From positions 1-64,000 of the forward strand of contig DHOU01000020.1 of assembly GCA_002409745.1 (NCBI GenBank): 64,000 nucleotides of DNA. The letters run 5' to 3'. The translations under genes were made by a program, and so were the position numbers. The notes beneath the pieces were generated by a model, which searched no databases, was not told the DNA's origin, and worked only from the letters and a program-made list of their open reading frames with translations. Positions 10,426-18,725 of this stretch are shown piece by piece (position 1 is the stretch's first letter; every line of letters starts with the position of its first letter). Source of the stretch: Bacteroidales bacterium UBA5382 (GTDB lineage Bacteria > Bacteroidota > Bacteroidia > Bacteroidales > Dysgonomonadaceae).

Positions 10426-10473
10426 AAAGAGTGTTCTTAATAGATGTTTCTATTAAGGATGCTCTTTTTTAAT
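10426..10473 (+). terminator. Rho-independent terminator after the DUF1080 gene
   Basis: An 18-bp stem (10426-10443 with 10450-10467, a few G-U pairs) with a 6-nt loop, followed by a T-run. An in-frame ATG at 10444 lies inside this hairpin, which argues that the next gene starts later, at 10486. Confidence 0.85.
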
Positions 10474-10485
10474 AATTGTATTACA

Positions 10486-11388
10486 ATGAAAAAACAGTCA
10501 TTATTACTAATCGTAGTCCTGTTCTCCGGTCTGGTTGCTTTGGCCGGATGCAATCAACAGGCAAAATCAGGTGAAAGCAATGAAAGGCCTAAACAAAAAA
10601 AAGACCTCTATCTCCAATTGTATTCCGTACGGGACGATATCAAAGCCGATTTTCCGGGTACGATTGCGAAGGTTGCCGAGATAGGCTTTACGGGCGTGGA
10701 AGCGGCCGGATATGCCGACGGCAAATTCTATGGATTGACTCCGGAAGAGTTTAAAAAAGCGATTGAGGGTGCCGGCATGCAAGTTCTTTCTTCACACGTC
10801 GGAAGACCGTTGGCTGAAAAGACTGCCGATACCAATTGGGAAGAAATTTGGCAATGGTGGGATACGGCTATCCAAGCTCATAAAGCAGCGGGCATGAAAT
10901 ATGTTATTGTTCCTTGGATCCCTGCTCCTAAGACGTTGGATGATGTAAAAGCGTATGCCGATTATTTCAATCAAATAGGGGAGAAAGTCAATGCAGCCGG
11001 TATGCGTTTCGGATATCATAATCACAATTTCGAATTTCAGGAAATAGAAGGACAACCCATTTACGATTATTTCCTGCAAAATACCGATCCGAAAAAAGTA
11101 TTCTTCCAAATGGATGTCTATTGGGTGAATCGCGGCGGAAAAACACCGGTCGAATATTTCAAAAAATATCCGGGAAGATTCGAAATCCTGCATATTAAAG
11201 ATGAAAAAGAACTTGGACAAAGCGGAGCGGTCGGTTTTGATGCTATCTTCAATCATATTGCCGAAGCCGGAACAAAATATAATGTCGTAGAGGTAGAACG
11301 ATATGACTACACTCCGTTAGAAAGCGTGAAAATGAGTTATGATTATTTGATCGATAGCCCCTTTGTAAAAGAAAGCTATTCGAAATGA
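10486..11388 (+). CDS. Lipoprotein sugar phosphate isomerase/epimerase-like TIM barrel
   Basis: Xylose isomerase-like TIM-barrel protein of 300 residues. I chose the ATG at 10486 because it opens a clean lipoprotein signal (lipobox LAGC, Cys22), while the earlier in-frame ATG lies in the preceding terminator. Barrel features include LQLYSVRDDIKADF near residue 41, metal-ligand-type residues in FGYHNHNFEF, FQMDVYWVNRGG and the late VEVERYDYTP. Family members act on free or phosphorylated sugars. Being a lipoprotein next to an exported oxidoreductase and a DUF1080 hydrolase, it likely works outside the cytoplasm on keto-sugars. Exact reaction unknown. Confidence 0.85.
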   Translation: MKKQSLLLIVVLFSGLVALAGCNQQAKSGESNERPKQKKDLYLQLYSVRDDIKADFPGTIAKVAEIGFTGVEAAGYADGKFYGLTPEEFKKAIEGAGMQVLSSHVGRPLAEKTADTNWEEIWQWWDTAIQAHKAAGMKYVIVPWIPAPKTLDDVKAYADYFNQIGEKVNAAGMRFGYHNHNFEFQEIEGQPIYDYFLQNTDPKKVFFQMDVYWVNRGGKTPVEYFKKYPGRFEILHIKDEKELGQSGAVGFDAIFNHIAEAGTKYNVVEVERYDYTPLESVKMSYDYLIDSPFVKESYSK

Positions 11389-11432
11389 TTTCAGATTTAA
11401 AACGGGATTATTAGTGTGATCATTCACATACT

Positions 11433-11470
11433 AAAAAACTCCCTTGCGGAATTCCGCAGGGGAGTTTTTT
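11433..11470. terminator. Bidirectional terminator between isomerase and aldolase genes
   Basis: An 18-bp inverted repeat (11433-11450 / 11453-11470, one G-U pair) with A6 on the left arm and T6 on the right. It can end transcription from both converging genes. Confidence 0.9.
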
Positions 11471-11497
11471 ATAAAACCTTGAATTAAGAAACAGTTT

Positions 11498-12490
11498 CTA
11501 AGCTTTTCCGGCGCTGCCGAGAACCTTTTCCGTTTTGTGTTTGTAGAGTTTCTTCAATTCGTCACGAGCCGGTCCGAGATATTTACGCGGATCGAATTCA
11601 GCGGGTTTCAAAGCAAATACTTCGCGTACGGCTGCAGTCATCGCCAAACGTCCGTCAGAGTCTATATTGATCTTGCATACAGCCGAAGTAGCCGCTTTAC
11701 GCAGTTGTTCTTCGGGGATACCGATAGAATCTTTCAAATGACCGCCGTATTTATTAATGGTATCCACATATTCCTGAGGTACGGAAGAAGAACCGTGAAG
11801 AACAATGGGGAATCCGGGGATTCTTTCTTCGATTTCTTTCAAGATGTCGAAACGCAATTCGGGCGGTACGAGCCGGCCGTTTTCGTCACGGGTGCATTGA
11901 GCGGGAGTGAATTTATTGGCTCCGTGCGAAGTGCCGATAGAGATAGCCAATGAGTCGACGCCGGTGCGGCTGACAAAATCCACCACTTCATCGGGTTCGG
12001 TATACGTGTGATGTTCAGCAACCACATCGTCTTCGATACCGGCTAAGACACCCAATTCGCCTTCCACCGTTACATCGTGTTGATGAGCGTATTCTACGAC
12101 TCTTTTTGTTAAGGCGATATTTTCTTCGTAAGGAAGGTGCGAACCGTCGATCATCACGGATGAAAATCCGTATTCGATACAACTTTTGCAGAGTTCAAAG
12201 CTGTCGCCGTGATCCAAGTGCAATACGATAGGAATTTCGTAGCCTAATTCTTTGGCATATTCCACGGCTCCTTGGGCCATATAACGCAAAAGCGTTTGGT
12301 TGGCATATTTTCTGGCACCGCTCGAAACCTGCAAGATAACCGGAGATTTGGTTTCTACGCAAGCCGAGATGATGGCTTGCAATTGCTCCATGTTGTTGAA
12401 ATTGAAAGCAGGAATTGCGTATCCTCCATCAATTGCCTTTTTAAATAGTTCTTTTGAGTTCACAAGACCCAATTCTTTATAACTTACCAT
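11498..12490 (-). CDS. fba: Class II fructose-bisphosphate aldolase
   Basis: Zinc-dependent glycolytic and gluconeogenic enzyme of 330 residues, interconverting fructose 1,6-bisphosphate with DHAP and glyceraldehyde 3-phosphate in the cytoplasm. Class II signatures are clear: AIPAFNFNNMEQLQAI near residue 30, the VLHLDHGDSFELC zinc/catalytic segment near residue 88, a GELG motif near 140, and the second metal region VLHGSSSVPQEY near 230. Length is typical. It is convergent with the isomerase gene and shares a terminator with it. A TATTTTTG -7 element lies upstream on the minus strand. Core metabolism, no sign of transfer. Confidence 0.96.
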   Translation of the reverse strand: MVSYKELGLVNSKELFKKAIDGGYAIPAFNFNNMEQLQAIISACVETKSPVILQVSSGARKYANQTLLRYMAQGAVEYAKELGYEIPIVLHLDHGDSFELCKSCIEYGFSSVMIDGSHLPYEENIALTKRVVEYAHQHDVTVEGELGVLAGIEDDVVAEHHTYTEPDEVVDFVSRTGVDSLAISIGTSHGANKFTPAQCTRDENGRLVPPELRFDILKEIEERIPGFPIVLHGSSSVPQEYVDTINKYGGHLKDSIGIPEEQLRKAATSAVCKINIDSDGRLAMTAAVREVFALKPAEFDPRKYLGPARDELKKLYKHKTEKVLGSAGKA

Positions 12491-12536
12491 TTTTTCTATT
12501 TGTTTTTATATTATACTGAATGATAGAATTGTGGTG

Positions 12537-12544
12537 CAAAAATA
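12537..12544 (-). promoter_or_regulatory. Candidate -7 element of the fba promoter
   Basis: On the minus strand this reads TATTTTTG, a perfect TAnnTTTG match, about 47 bp before the fba start. A TTG-containing -33 region lies roughly 20 bp further upstream. Confidence 0.45.
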
Positions 12545-12732
12545 GCAATTAATTGGCAATTGGTGAAATATTTTCCGAAAAGAGTCGGTCAAAATGCTGT
12601 GGTAAGGATAAAAATAATAAAATGGCGGTGAAATATTATTCTAATAAAATACTTGCGGAATCTCTTTTCTTACTATTTTTGTATTCTAATAGATGTTTAA
12701 CTTGTAATGGTCTATGTGTTGAAAATAGAATA

Positions 12733-12831
12733 AGAATCTGTTTAGATTTATTTTCCGATTCAAAAAGATTTGTTTTTTGAAGGTGAAGAATACTCTCATG
12801 ACCGCCTTTCGTCAGCGATTTAAGCGGATTC
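12733..12831 (+). repeat. MITE-like dispersed repeat, copy A
   Basis: About 99 bp nearly identical over most of its length to the reverse complement of copy B at 14192-14292. Shared blocks include GATTTGTTTTTTGAAGG and CATGACCGCCTTTCGT. Its left end is AGAATCTGTTTAGATTT. The right end is degraded compared with other copies. It lies in the 392-bp gap upstream of ald. The rest of the gap shows only the fba promoter region and AT-rich sequence. Confidence 0.8.
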
Positions 12832-12882
12832 CAAATTCCGGAAAAGGATGAAATCTCAAATATATTTATTAAATATTTTATT

Positions 12883-13989
12883 ATGATTATAGGAATACCC
12901 AAAGAAATTAAAGAGCAGGAGGGAAGAGTCGCAATGACCCCCGATGGAGTCTTCGAACTTACCCGTAGAGGACACAAAGTCTTTGTGCAAAGAGGGGCTG
13001 GTGTCGAAAGTCAATTACCGAACGAAAATTATCAACGGGCCGGGGCTGTCATTCTCGATCATATAGAGGATGTGTATGCAACTGCCGACATGATCGTGAA
13101 AGTAAAAGAACCCATTGAGAAAGAATATCCTTTGATAAAAAAAGATCAGGTGATATTCACGTATTTTCATTTTGCATCCAATAAAAAATTAACGGAAGCG
13201 ATGCTTTCGAGTGGATCGGTTTGTATTGCTTATGAAACAGTGATCGATAAAAATGGGGCGTTGCCGTTACTTATTCCGATGAGTGAAGTTGCCGGTCGTT
13301 TATCTATTCAACAGGGAGCAAAGTATCTGGAGAAACCCCAGGGAGGAAAAGGAGTCGTGTTGGGAGGCGTTCCCGGCGTGAAACCGGCTGAAGTCGTCAT
13401 TATTGGAGCTGGGGTAGTGGGGCATAATGCCGCGCAAATGGCCGCCGGATTGGGCGCAAGAGTCAAAATATTGGATGTTAATTTAAACAGGCTTCGATAC
13501 TTATCGGAAATCTTACCTTCGAATGTGGAGACGCTTTATTCCACAGAAATGTCTATAGCCGAATCGATTAAGACGGCTGATTTGGTTATTGGCGCGACCT
13601 TGCTGGTCGGAGCAAAAGCGCCGCATCTGGTTAAACGTGAAATGTTGAAAGAGATGGTTCCCGGAACGGTAATGATTGATGTTTCGGTCGATCAGGGAGG
13701 TTGTTTCGAAACGACACATCCTACCACCCACGCCCATCCTACGTATGAAGTGGATGGAATTGTTCATTATTGTGTCGCCAACATTCCCGGAGCGGTTCCG
13801 GTTACATCCACTCGCGCGCTCACCAATTCCACGCTCCCATATGTGATTCGATTGGCTGAAAATGGATGGGCGGGCGCTTGTAAACAATTTCCTGATTTGC
13901 GAAGTGGCGTGAATATCGTAAAAGGAGAAGTCGTTTTCAAAAATGTTGCGGATTCGCTGGATTTACCTTATGTAGAATTAAACTTGTAG
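12883..13989 (+). CDS. ald: Alanine dehydrogenase
   Basis: NAD-dependent oxidative deamination of L-alanine to pyruvate and ammonium (or the reverse) in the cytoplasm; 368 residues, normal for the family. Seen in the sequence: N-terminal GIPKEIKEQEGRVAMTP, the substrate-site VKVKEP (about 72-77) and YFHFAS (about 94), and the NAD-binding VIIGAGVVGHNAA (about 170-182). The C-terminal IPGAVPVTSTRALTNST block is typical of Ald. The gene stands alone, flanked by two inverted copies of a MITE-like repeat (copies A and B). Its promoter may therefore lie partly in repeat sequence. Confidence 0.96.
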   Translation: MIIGIPKEIKEQEGRVAMTPDGVFELTRRGHKVFVQRGAGVESQLPNENYQRAGAVILDHIEDVYATADMIVKVKEPIEKEYPLIKKDQVIFTYFHFASNKKLTEAMLSSGSVCIAYETVIDKNGALPLLIPMSEVAGRLSIQQGAKYLEKPQGGKGVVLGGVPGVKPAEVVIIGAGVVGHNAAQMAAGLGARVKILDVNLNRLRYLSEILPSNVETLYSTEMSIAESIKTADLVIGATLLVGAKAPHLVKREMLKEMVPGTVMIDVSVDQGGCFETTHPTTHAHPTYEVDGIVHYCVANIPGAVPVTSTRALTNSTLPYVIRLAENGWAGACKQFPDLRSGVNIVKGEVVFKNVADSLDLPYVELNL

Positions 13990-14191
13990 GAAGAGAATGT
14001 CACTCTGCGGCGTGACGGTAAAAAAGTAAATAATTCATGCGAACGATGACGGGTGGAGCTCACCTCGTGTGGAAGGCCTGCTCGAACCTTAAGTGTGAAA
14101 ACGGACTTTGTGTGGAAAAAAACGGACATGCGGGTGCATTATTCTGCTCATATCCTTTGTACTTAGCGGAAATTTTTTTTCCTTTGTTCGT

Positions 14192-14292
14192 AAGAAACGA
14201 TTTAAATTTCTTACGAAAGGCGGTCATGGGAGTATTCTTCGCCTTCAAAAAACAAATCTTTTTGAACCGCGAAATAAATTTAAATAGATTCT
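14192..14292 (-). repeat. MITE-like dispersed repeat, copy B
   Basis: A 101-bp element with imperfect terminal inverted repeats of about 23 bp. The left end reads AGAAACGATTTAAATTT; the right end, reverse complemented, reads AGAATCTATTTAAATTT. The interior matches copy A in the opposite orientation. It occupies much of the 346-bp gap between ald and the DUF3467 gene; the remainder shows no convincing gene. Confidence 0.85.
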
Positions 14293-14335
14293 GAATAGAA
14301 TTGAAAGAGAACCCCAATGAAATATTAATCGACTA

Positions 14336-14647
14336 ATGGAAAATTTAGACAAACAAAATCAAATACAAATAGAATTGGGTGAGGACGTGGCCCAAGGAAC
14401 TTATTCGAACTTGGCAATCATTTCGCATTCCACGTCGGAGTTTATTATCGATTTTATCCGCATAGTGCCGGGAATACCGAAAGCCAAGGTAAAGTCGCGT
14501 ATCATCCTGACACCCGAACATGCCAAGCGGTTGTTATTCGCTTTAAAAGAGAATATCGACAAGTTTGAAAATGCCAACGGTCCGATTCGCATGGGGGGCG
14601 ACCCCGGAGGTTTTCTGCCGCCTATCGGAGGCATAGGGCAGGCGTGA
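14336..14647 (+). CDS. DUF3467 domain-containing small protein
   Basis: Small cytoplasmic protein of 103 residues. It matches DUF3467 from end to end: QIQIELGEDVAQGTYSNLAI near the start, FIIDFIRIVPGIPKAKVKSR in the middle and the conserved LTPEHAKRLLFALKENI before a Gly/Pro-rich tail. The function of this family is not known. It lies 71 bp upstream of cydA in the same orientation, with a 7-bp-period tract between them, so co-transcription with the oxidase is possible but not shown. Confidence 0.85.
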   Translation: MENLDKQNQIQIELGEDVAQGTYSNLAIISHSTSEFIIDFIRIVPGIPKAKVKSRIILTPEHAKRLLFALKENIDKFENANGPIRMGGDPGGFLPPIGGIGQA

Positions 14648-14686
14648 TGAAGGATGATGTATGATGTATGAAGGATGATGTGTATA
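14648..14686. repeat. Period-7 simple repeat tract
   Basis: Degenerate heptamer tract directly after the DUF3467 stop, with words such as GATGATG, TATGATG, TATGAAG and GATGATG in a 7-bp register. Confidence 0.6.
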
Positions 14687-14718
14687 CGGTATGAATTAAT
14701 TTAAATATACAACAGTCT

Positions 14719-16311
14719 ATGGAATTATTAAGTGTATCTGCAGTTAACTGGTCGAGAGCACAATTTGCACTCACCGCCGGATATCATTGGTTGTTTGTTC
14801 CGCTGACCATCGGGTTGGCGCTCATCATGTCTGTCATGGAAACGATCTATGTGAGAACCGGTGATCCAAAATGGAAAAGTACCGCCAAGTTCTGGCAAAA
14901 GATTTTCGGAATCAATTTTGCCATTGGCATAGCAACAGGTATCATCCTGGAGTTCCAATTCGGAACGAACTGGTCGAACTACAGTTGGTTTGTCGGGGAT
15001 ATTTTCGGTGCGCCGTTGGCCATCGAAGGGATTGTGGCGTTCTTCTTGGAGGCGACCTTTATTTCGATTATGTTTTTCGGATGGAACCGGGTAAGCAAGA
15101 ACATGCACCTGGCTTCGACGTGGCTGGTGACGCTGGGGGCGACTTTATCGGCGTATTGGATTCTGGTGGCGAACGCCTGGATGCAATATCCCGTGGGCAT
15201 GGAGTTTAACCCCGACACGGTACGGAATGAAATGAACGATTTCTGGGCCGTCATCTCTTCGCCGATTGCCGTGAATAAGTTTTTGCATGCCGTATTTTCT
15301 TGCTGGGGATTCGCCGCGGCGTTCGTGTTGGGCGTAAGCAGTTGGTATCTGTTGAAGAAACGCCATCAGGACTTCGCGTTGAAGAGTATTAAGGTCGGCA
15401 TGATTGTGGGCCTTTCCGGTTTTGTGCTGTTGGCCGTCACCGGTGACGGGTCGGGACACGAAGTGGCTCAGAAGCAGCCGATGAAGCTCGCCGCTATGGA
15501 AGGTCTTTACCATGGCAAAGAAGGCGCGGGACTGATTGCCGTGGGGATGTTGAATCCGGCAAAACAAGCTTATAACGACCGGGTGGATCCGTATCTTTTC
15601 AAGATGGAAATACCCAAACTGTTGTCGTTGTTGGGCTATCGCGATGCGAATGCCTTCGTGCCCGGCATCGAGAATATTATCGACGGGGGATATACGTTGC
15701 CCGACGGTACGGTCGCTCTGTCGTTTCGGGAGCGTAAAGAGCGTGGCGAGAAAGCTATACAGGCGTTGGCCGACTACAAGACGGCGACGGCCGAAGGGCG
15801 CCTCGACGATGCGGCTCAACATAAGCGAATACTGGACGAAAACTACGCGCATTTCGGTTACGGCTATCTCGAAAGCGAGGCCGACCTGGTTCCCGATGTG
15901 CCGTTGACGTTTTATACGTTTCACCTCATGGTGATTATCGGATGTTATTTCATCCTGTTCTTTTTGATCGTCTGGTATTTCGTTCATAAGAAGAAAATGC
16001 ACACGGAGCGCTGGTTGCAATATGTGGCCTTGTGGAGCATTCCGCTCGCATACATCGCGGGGCAGTGCGGATGGGCGGTTGCCGAGATGGGCCGCCAGCC
16101 GTGGACGATACAGGATGTGCTTCCGGTACAGACGGCCGTGTCGGCGGTTGCGACCGGCAATATCGTGGCGACGTTTATTCTCTTCGCAATCATATTTACC
16201 GGAATGCTTGTGGCTGAAGTGACGATTATGGTGAAGCAGATAAAAAAGGGGCCGGATTTCCCCCCGGAAGTTTCGGGATCAAACAGATTGATAGAGATTG
16301 ATGAAGATTGA
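14719..16311 (+). CDS. cydA: Cytochrome bd ubiquinol oxidase subunit I
   Basis: Haem-bearing subunit of the high-affinity terminal oxidase, oxidising quinol and reducing oxygen to water at low oxygen in the inner membrane. 530 residues, multi-pass. Expected haem ligands are visible: His23 in AGYHWLFVPLTIG, a second His in KFLHAVFSCWGF near residue 190, and a Met in the FHLMVIIGCYF helix near residue 400. The ILEFQFGTNW motif carries the conserved helix-III acidic/aromatic site. A long hydrophilic quinol loop lies between about 245 and 385. CydB follows 27 bp later. It fits an anaerobe that scavenges trace oxygen. Confidence 0.96.
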   Translation: MELLSVSAVNWSRAQFALTAGYHWLFVPLTIGLALIMSVMETIYVRTGDPKWKSTAKFWQKIFGINFAIGIATGIILEFQFGTNWSNYSWFVGDIFGAPLAIEGIVAFFLEATFISIMFFGWNRVSKNMHLASTWLVTLGATLSAYWILVANAWMQYPVGMEFNPDTVRNEMNDFWAVISSPIAVNKFLHAVFSCWGFAAAFVLGVSSWYLLKKRHQDFALKSIKVGMIVGLSGFVLLAVTGDGSGHEVAQKQPMKLAAMEGLYHGKEGAGLIAVGMLNPAKQAYNDRVDPYLFKMEIPKLLSLLGYRDANAFVPGIENIIDGGYTLPDGTVALSFRERKERGEKAIQALADYKTATAEGRLDDAAQHKRILDENYAHFGYGYLESEADLVPDVPLTFYTFHLMVIIGCYFILFFLIVWYFVHKKKMHTERWLQYVALWSIPLAYIAGQCGWAVAEMGRQPWTIQDVLPVQTAVSAVATGNIVATFILFAIIFTGMLVAEVTIMVKQIKKGPDFPPEVSGSNRLIEIDED

Positions 16312-16338
16312 AAACAGATTGAAAAAGAACTATAGATT

Positions 16339-17493
16339 ATGATCACATACGAATTTTTACAAAACTATTGGTGGTTTATCATCTCGTTGCTGGGAGGCTT
16401 GCTGGTGTTTCTGCTCTTTGTACAAGGCGGTCAGTCCATGCTGCATTCCCTGGGACGCACGGAAGATGAAAAGAAATTGCTTGTGAACGCTTTGGGGCGC
16501 AAGTGGGAATATACGTTTACCACGCTTGTCACGTTTGGCGGTGCATTTTTCGCTTCGTTCCCGTTGTTTTACTCCACGAGTTTCGGCGGCGCATACTGGG
16601 TGTGGATGATTATCCTGTTCTGCTTTGTGCTGCAAGCCGTGTCTTATGAGTTTCAGTCGAAACCCGGAAATATTTTCGGGAAGGGCACTTACCGGGCGTT
16701 TTTATTTATCAACGGCGTGCTCGGTACGTTCTTGTTGGGTGCGGCGGTCGCCACGTTCTTCACCGGCTCGGAGTTTACCGTGAACAAAGGCAACATCGTC
16801 GGCCTGGGCGATGCAGGGCCCGTTATCAGCCAATGGCAGAACCCGCTGCACGGAATCGAAGCGCTGGGCGATGCCCGGAATTGGTTCTTGGGGCTTGCCG
16901 TATTGTTTCTGGCCCGTACACTGGCGAGTTTGTTCTTTGTGAACCGCTTGAATCATGATATATTGGTAGACCGCTCACGGAAGTTCACCTTATATAACGG
17001 CGTTCCTTTTGTGGTGTTTTTCCTGGCGTTCCTCATCTGGACGTTGGTCGCCGACGGCTATGCCGTGAATCCGGAAACGAAAGTGGTCTTTCTCGAACCG
17101 GCTAAATACTTGCATAACTTTCTCGATATGCCCCTTGTGTTGATCGTATTTTTACTGGGTGTGGTCGGCGTGCTCTACGGCATTTTCGCTACCGTATTCC
17201 GCCCGGAATACAATAAAGGTATTTGGTTCGCTGGTGTCGGAACGGTGCTTACCGTGACGATGCTCTTTCTGGTTGCCGGCTACAACCACACGGCGTATTA
17301 TCCTTCTTCTATCGATTTGCAAAGCTCGCTGACCGTTCAGAATTCCTCTTCGAGTGAATTCACGTTGGGAGTGATGTCGATTGTGTCGCTGCTCGTGCCG
17401 TTCGTCCTTGCGTATATTTTCTACGCTTGGAGGGCATTGGAGAAGAAATCGCTCGGGCTGGACGACCTTCAGGCCGATGAGCATTCGTATTGA
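16339..17493 (+). CDS. cydB: Cytochrome bd ubiquinol oxidase subunit II
   Basis: Second subunit of the bd oxidase, 384 residues with about eight or nine membrane segments. It starts TYEFLQNYWWFIISLLGGLLV and carries the family's FFTGSEF and WQNPLHGIEAL segments. It has no haem of its own; it stabilises the CydA di-haem site. It lies 27 bp after cydA, whose end and the spacer contain several AGATTGA words at 10-11 bp intervals. No CydX-like small gene was recognised after it; a period-7 tract follows the stop. Confidence 0.95.
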   Translation: MITYEFLQNYWWFIISLLGGLLVFLLFVQGGQSMLHSLGRTEDEKKLLVNALGRKWEYTFTTLVTFGGAFFASFPLFYSTSFGGAYWVWMIILFCFVLQAVSYEFQSKPGNIFGKGTYRAFLFINGVLGTFLLGAAVATFFTGSEFTVNKGNIVGLGDAGPVISQWQNPLHGIEALGDARNWFLGLAVLFLARTLASLFFVNRLNHDILVDRSRKFTLYNGVPFVVFFLAFLIWTLVADGYAVNPETKVVFLEPAKYLHNFLDMPLVLIVFLLGVVGVLYGIFATVFRPEYNKGIWFAGVGTVLTVTMLFLVAGYNHTAYYPSSIDLQSSLTVQNSSSSEFTLGVMSIVSLLVPFVLAYIFYAWRALEKKSLGLDDLQADEHSY

Positions 17494-17495
17494 TT

Positions 17496-17530
17496 GGAGA
17501 TTAGAGATTAGAGATTAGATATTAGATATG
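17496..17530. repeat. Period-7 simple repeat tract
   Basis: GAGATTA-type heptamers (GAGATTA x3, then GATATTA) immediately downstream of cydB. Confidence 0.65.
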
Positions 17531-17601
17531 AAAGATTAGATTGATGTTTGCTGAAGGCAAGGGCAGGCATCAATCTTTTATCAATCTTCACCAATCTTCC
17601 A

Positions 17602-18369
17602 TCAATTCTCCTCCGTTCCTTCCTTCATGGGGACGAAGATAAAACGGCCTTCTTCCGATTCTTCAAAGGAGTCGGGGCCGGTACGCTCGATAACCATCAT
17701 CTTTTGTCCACGGCTATCGCCCACGGGCACCACCATGAGTCCGCCTATGCGCAGTTGATGCAAAAGCTTTTCGGGACGTTGTTCCGGCGCCGCGGTAATC
17801 AGTATTTTATCGAAAGGAGCGTGATCGGGCAATCCCTCGTATCCGTCGCCGAAAAACAACTTCGGATAATAGTTTAAAGACTCAAGTGTTTTTTCGGCTT
17901 TCCGGTGCAGCGCTTCATACCGCTCGATACTGTACACGTTCATTCCCATTTCGCAAAGCACGGCCGCCTGATAACCGCTTCCGGTACCTATTTCGAGCAC
18001 TTTGTCGCCCGGGCGGAGTTGCAGCAGTTGCGTTTGGAAGGCTACGGTATACGGTTGGGAAATGGTTTGCCCCTTGTCGATGGGCAAGGCGCGGTCGGCG
18101 TAGGCATAATCAACTAAACTTTTATCGATAAATACCTGCCGGGGGATAGTCCCGATGGCCGCGAGCACCCGTTCGTCGGTAATGCCTTTGCGCCGTAATT
18201 CTTCGACGAGTTTTTTCGCCCTGTCGTCGGCGTATACAATGGTATCGGTCATAGCAATCTCTGTTTTTGAGGATGATTTTTTGTTGCCGTTTGCTGCACA
18301 GCCTATGATGCCCGCACAGCTAACGGCGATAATGAATGATAAAGAAATTTGTTGGATGATGGTTGTCAT
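17602..18369 (-). CDS. pcm: Protein-L-isoaspartate O-methyltransferase, predicted lipoprotein
   Basis: SAM-dependent repair methyltransferase for isoaspartyl residues, 255 residues from the chosen start. The reading frame extends upstream to 18492, but the ATG at 18369 opens a clean lipoprotein signal (hydrophobic core, lipobox IIGC with Cys24), so I take that start. Motif I of the SAM site is clear (VLEIGTGSGYQAAVL), preceded by the Pcm-specific GQTISQPYTVAFQTQLL. A membrane-anchored, apparently exported SAM enzyme is odd because SAM is cytoplasmic. If a later start were used it would be an ordinary cytosolic Pcm, but no good internal Met is obvious before the catalytic domain. Confidence 0.85.
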   Translation of the reverse strand: MTTIIQQISLSFIIAVSCAGIIGCAANGNKKSSSKTEIAMTDTIVYADDRAKKLVEELRRKGITDERVLAAIGTIPRQVFIDKSLVDYAYADRALPIDKGQTISQPYTVAFQTQLLQLRPGDKVLEIGTGSGYQAAVLCEMGMNVYSIERYEALHRKAEKTLESLNYYPKLFFGDGYEGLPDHAPFDKILITAAPEQRPEKLLHQLRIGGLMVVPVGDSRGQKMMVIERTGPDSFEESEEGRFIFVPMKEGTEEN

Positions 18370-18408
18370 ATACTGTAATCTTTTTACTTCCTGAAAACAA
18401 AGATAATA

Positions 18409-18524
18409 AAAAATGGAGGATAGAGAATGGAGGTACTTCCTCCGATAATGCCTCCGGCGATAAACGCTACGTGTGATAACGGCTAACGCCAATAGTTAAA
18501 GACAGGGAGACCGGAGACTGAAGG
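18409..18524. repeat. Two short period-7 tracts upstream of pcm
   Basis: Around 18411-18438 the words AAATGGA, GGATAGA, GAATGGA follow a 7-bp register. Around 18503-18523 AGACAGG, GAGACCG, GAGACTG do the same. Confidence 0.45.
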
Positions 18525-18725
18525 CATATATTTTTTACAATTTATATTTTGCCGGATGCAAAAAATGTCGTAATATTGTACCGTTAAATGTACTGAAATG
18601 GGGTGAATTATCCATACACATGGCCAATTATCTTCGAAAAACCGCTCCGCCCCGGAGCAGCTCAGGGCAGAGACATACCTATCCCCTTTCGCCCGGCCAT
18701 CACGAATAATAAAGATTTCTTTGCG

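Noticed and set aside
10444..10485. Upstream in-frame start for the isomerase gene
   Set aside because: This ATG lies within the hairpin terminator of the preceding gene; the ATG at 10486 opens a lipoprotein signal.
14037..14294. 85-codon frames on both strands between ald and the DUF3467 gene
   Set aside because: They run through repeat copy B and have no recognisable protein features.
15145..16020. 291-codon minus-strand open frame
   Set aside because: Antisense to cydA; composition is that of a shadow frame.
18370..18492. Upstream extension of pcm
   Set aside because: The extra 41 residues are basic and unrelated to the family, and the ATG at 18369 opens a proper lipoprotein signal.
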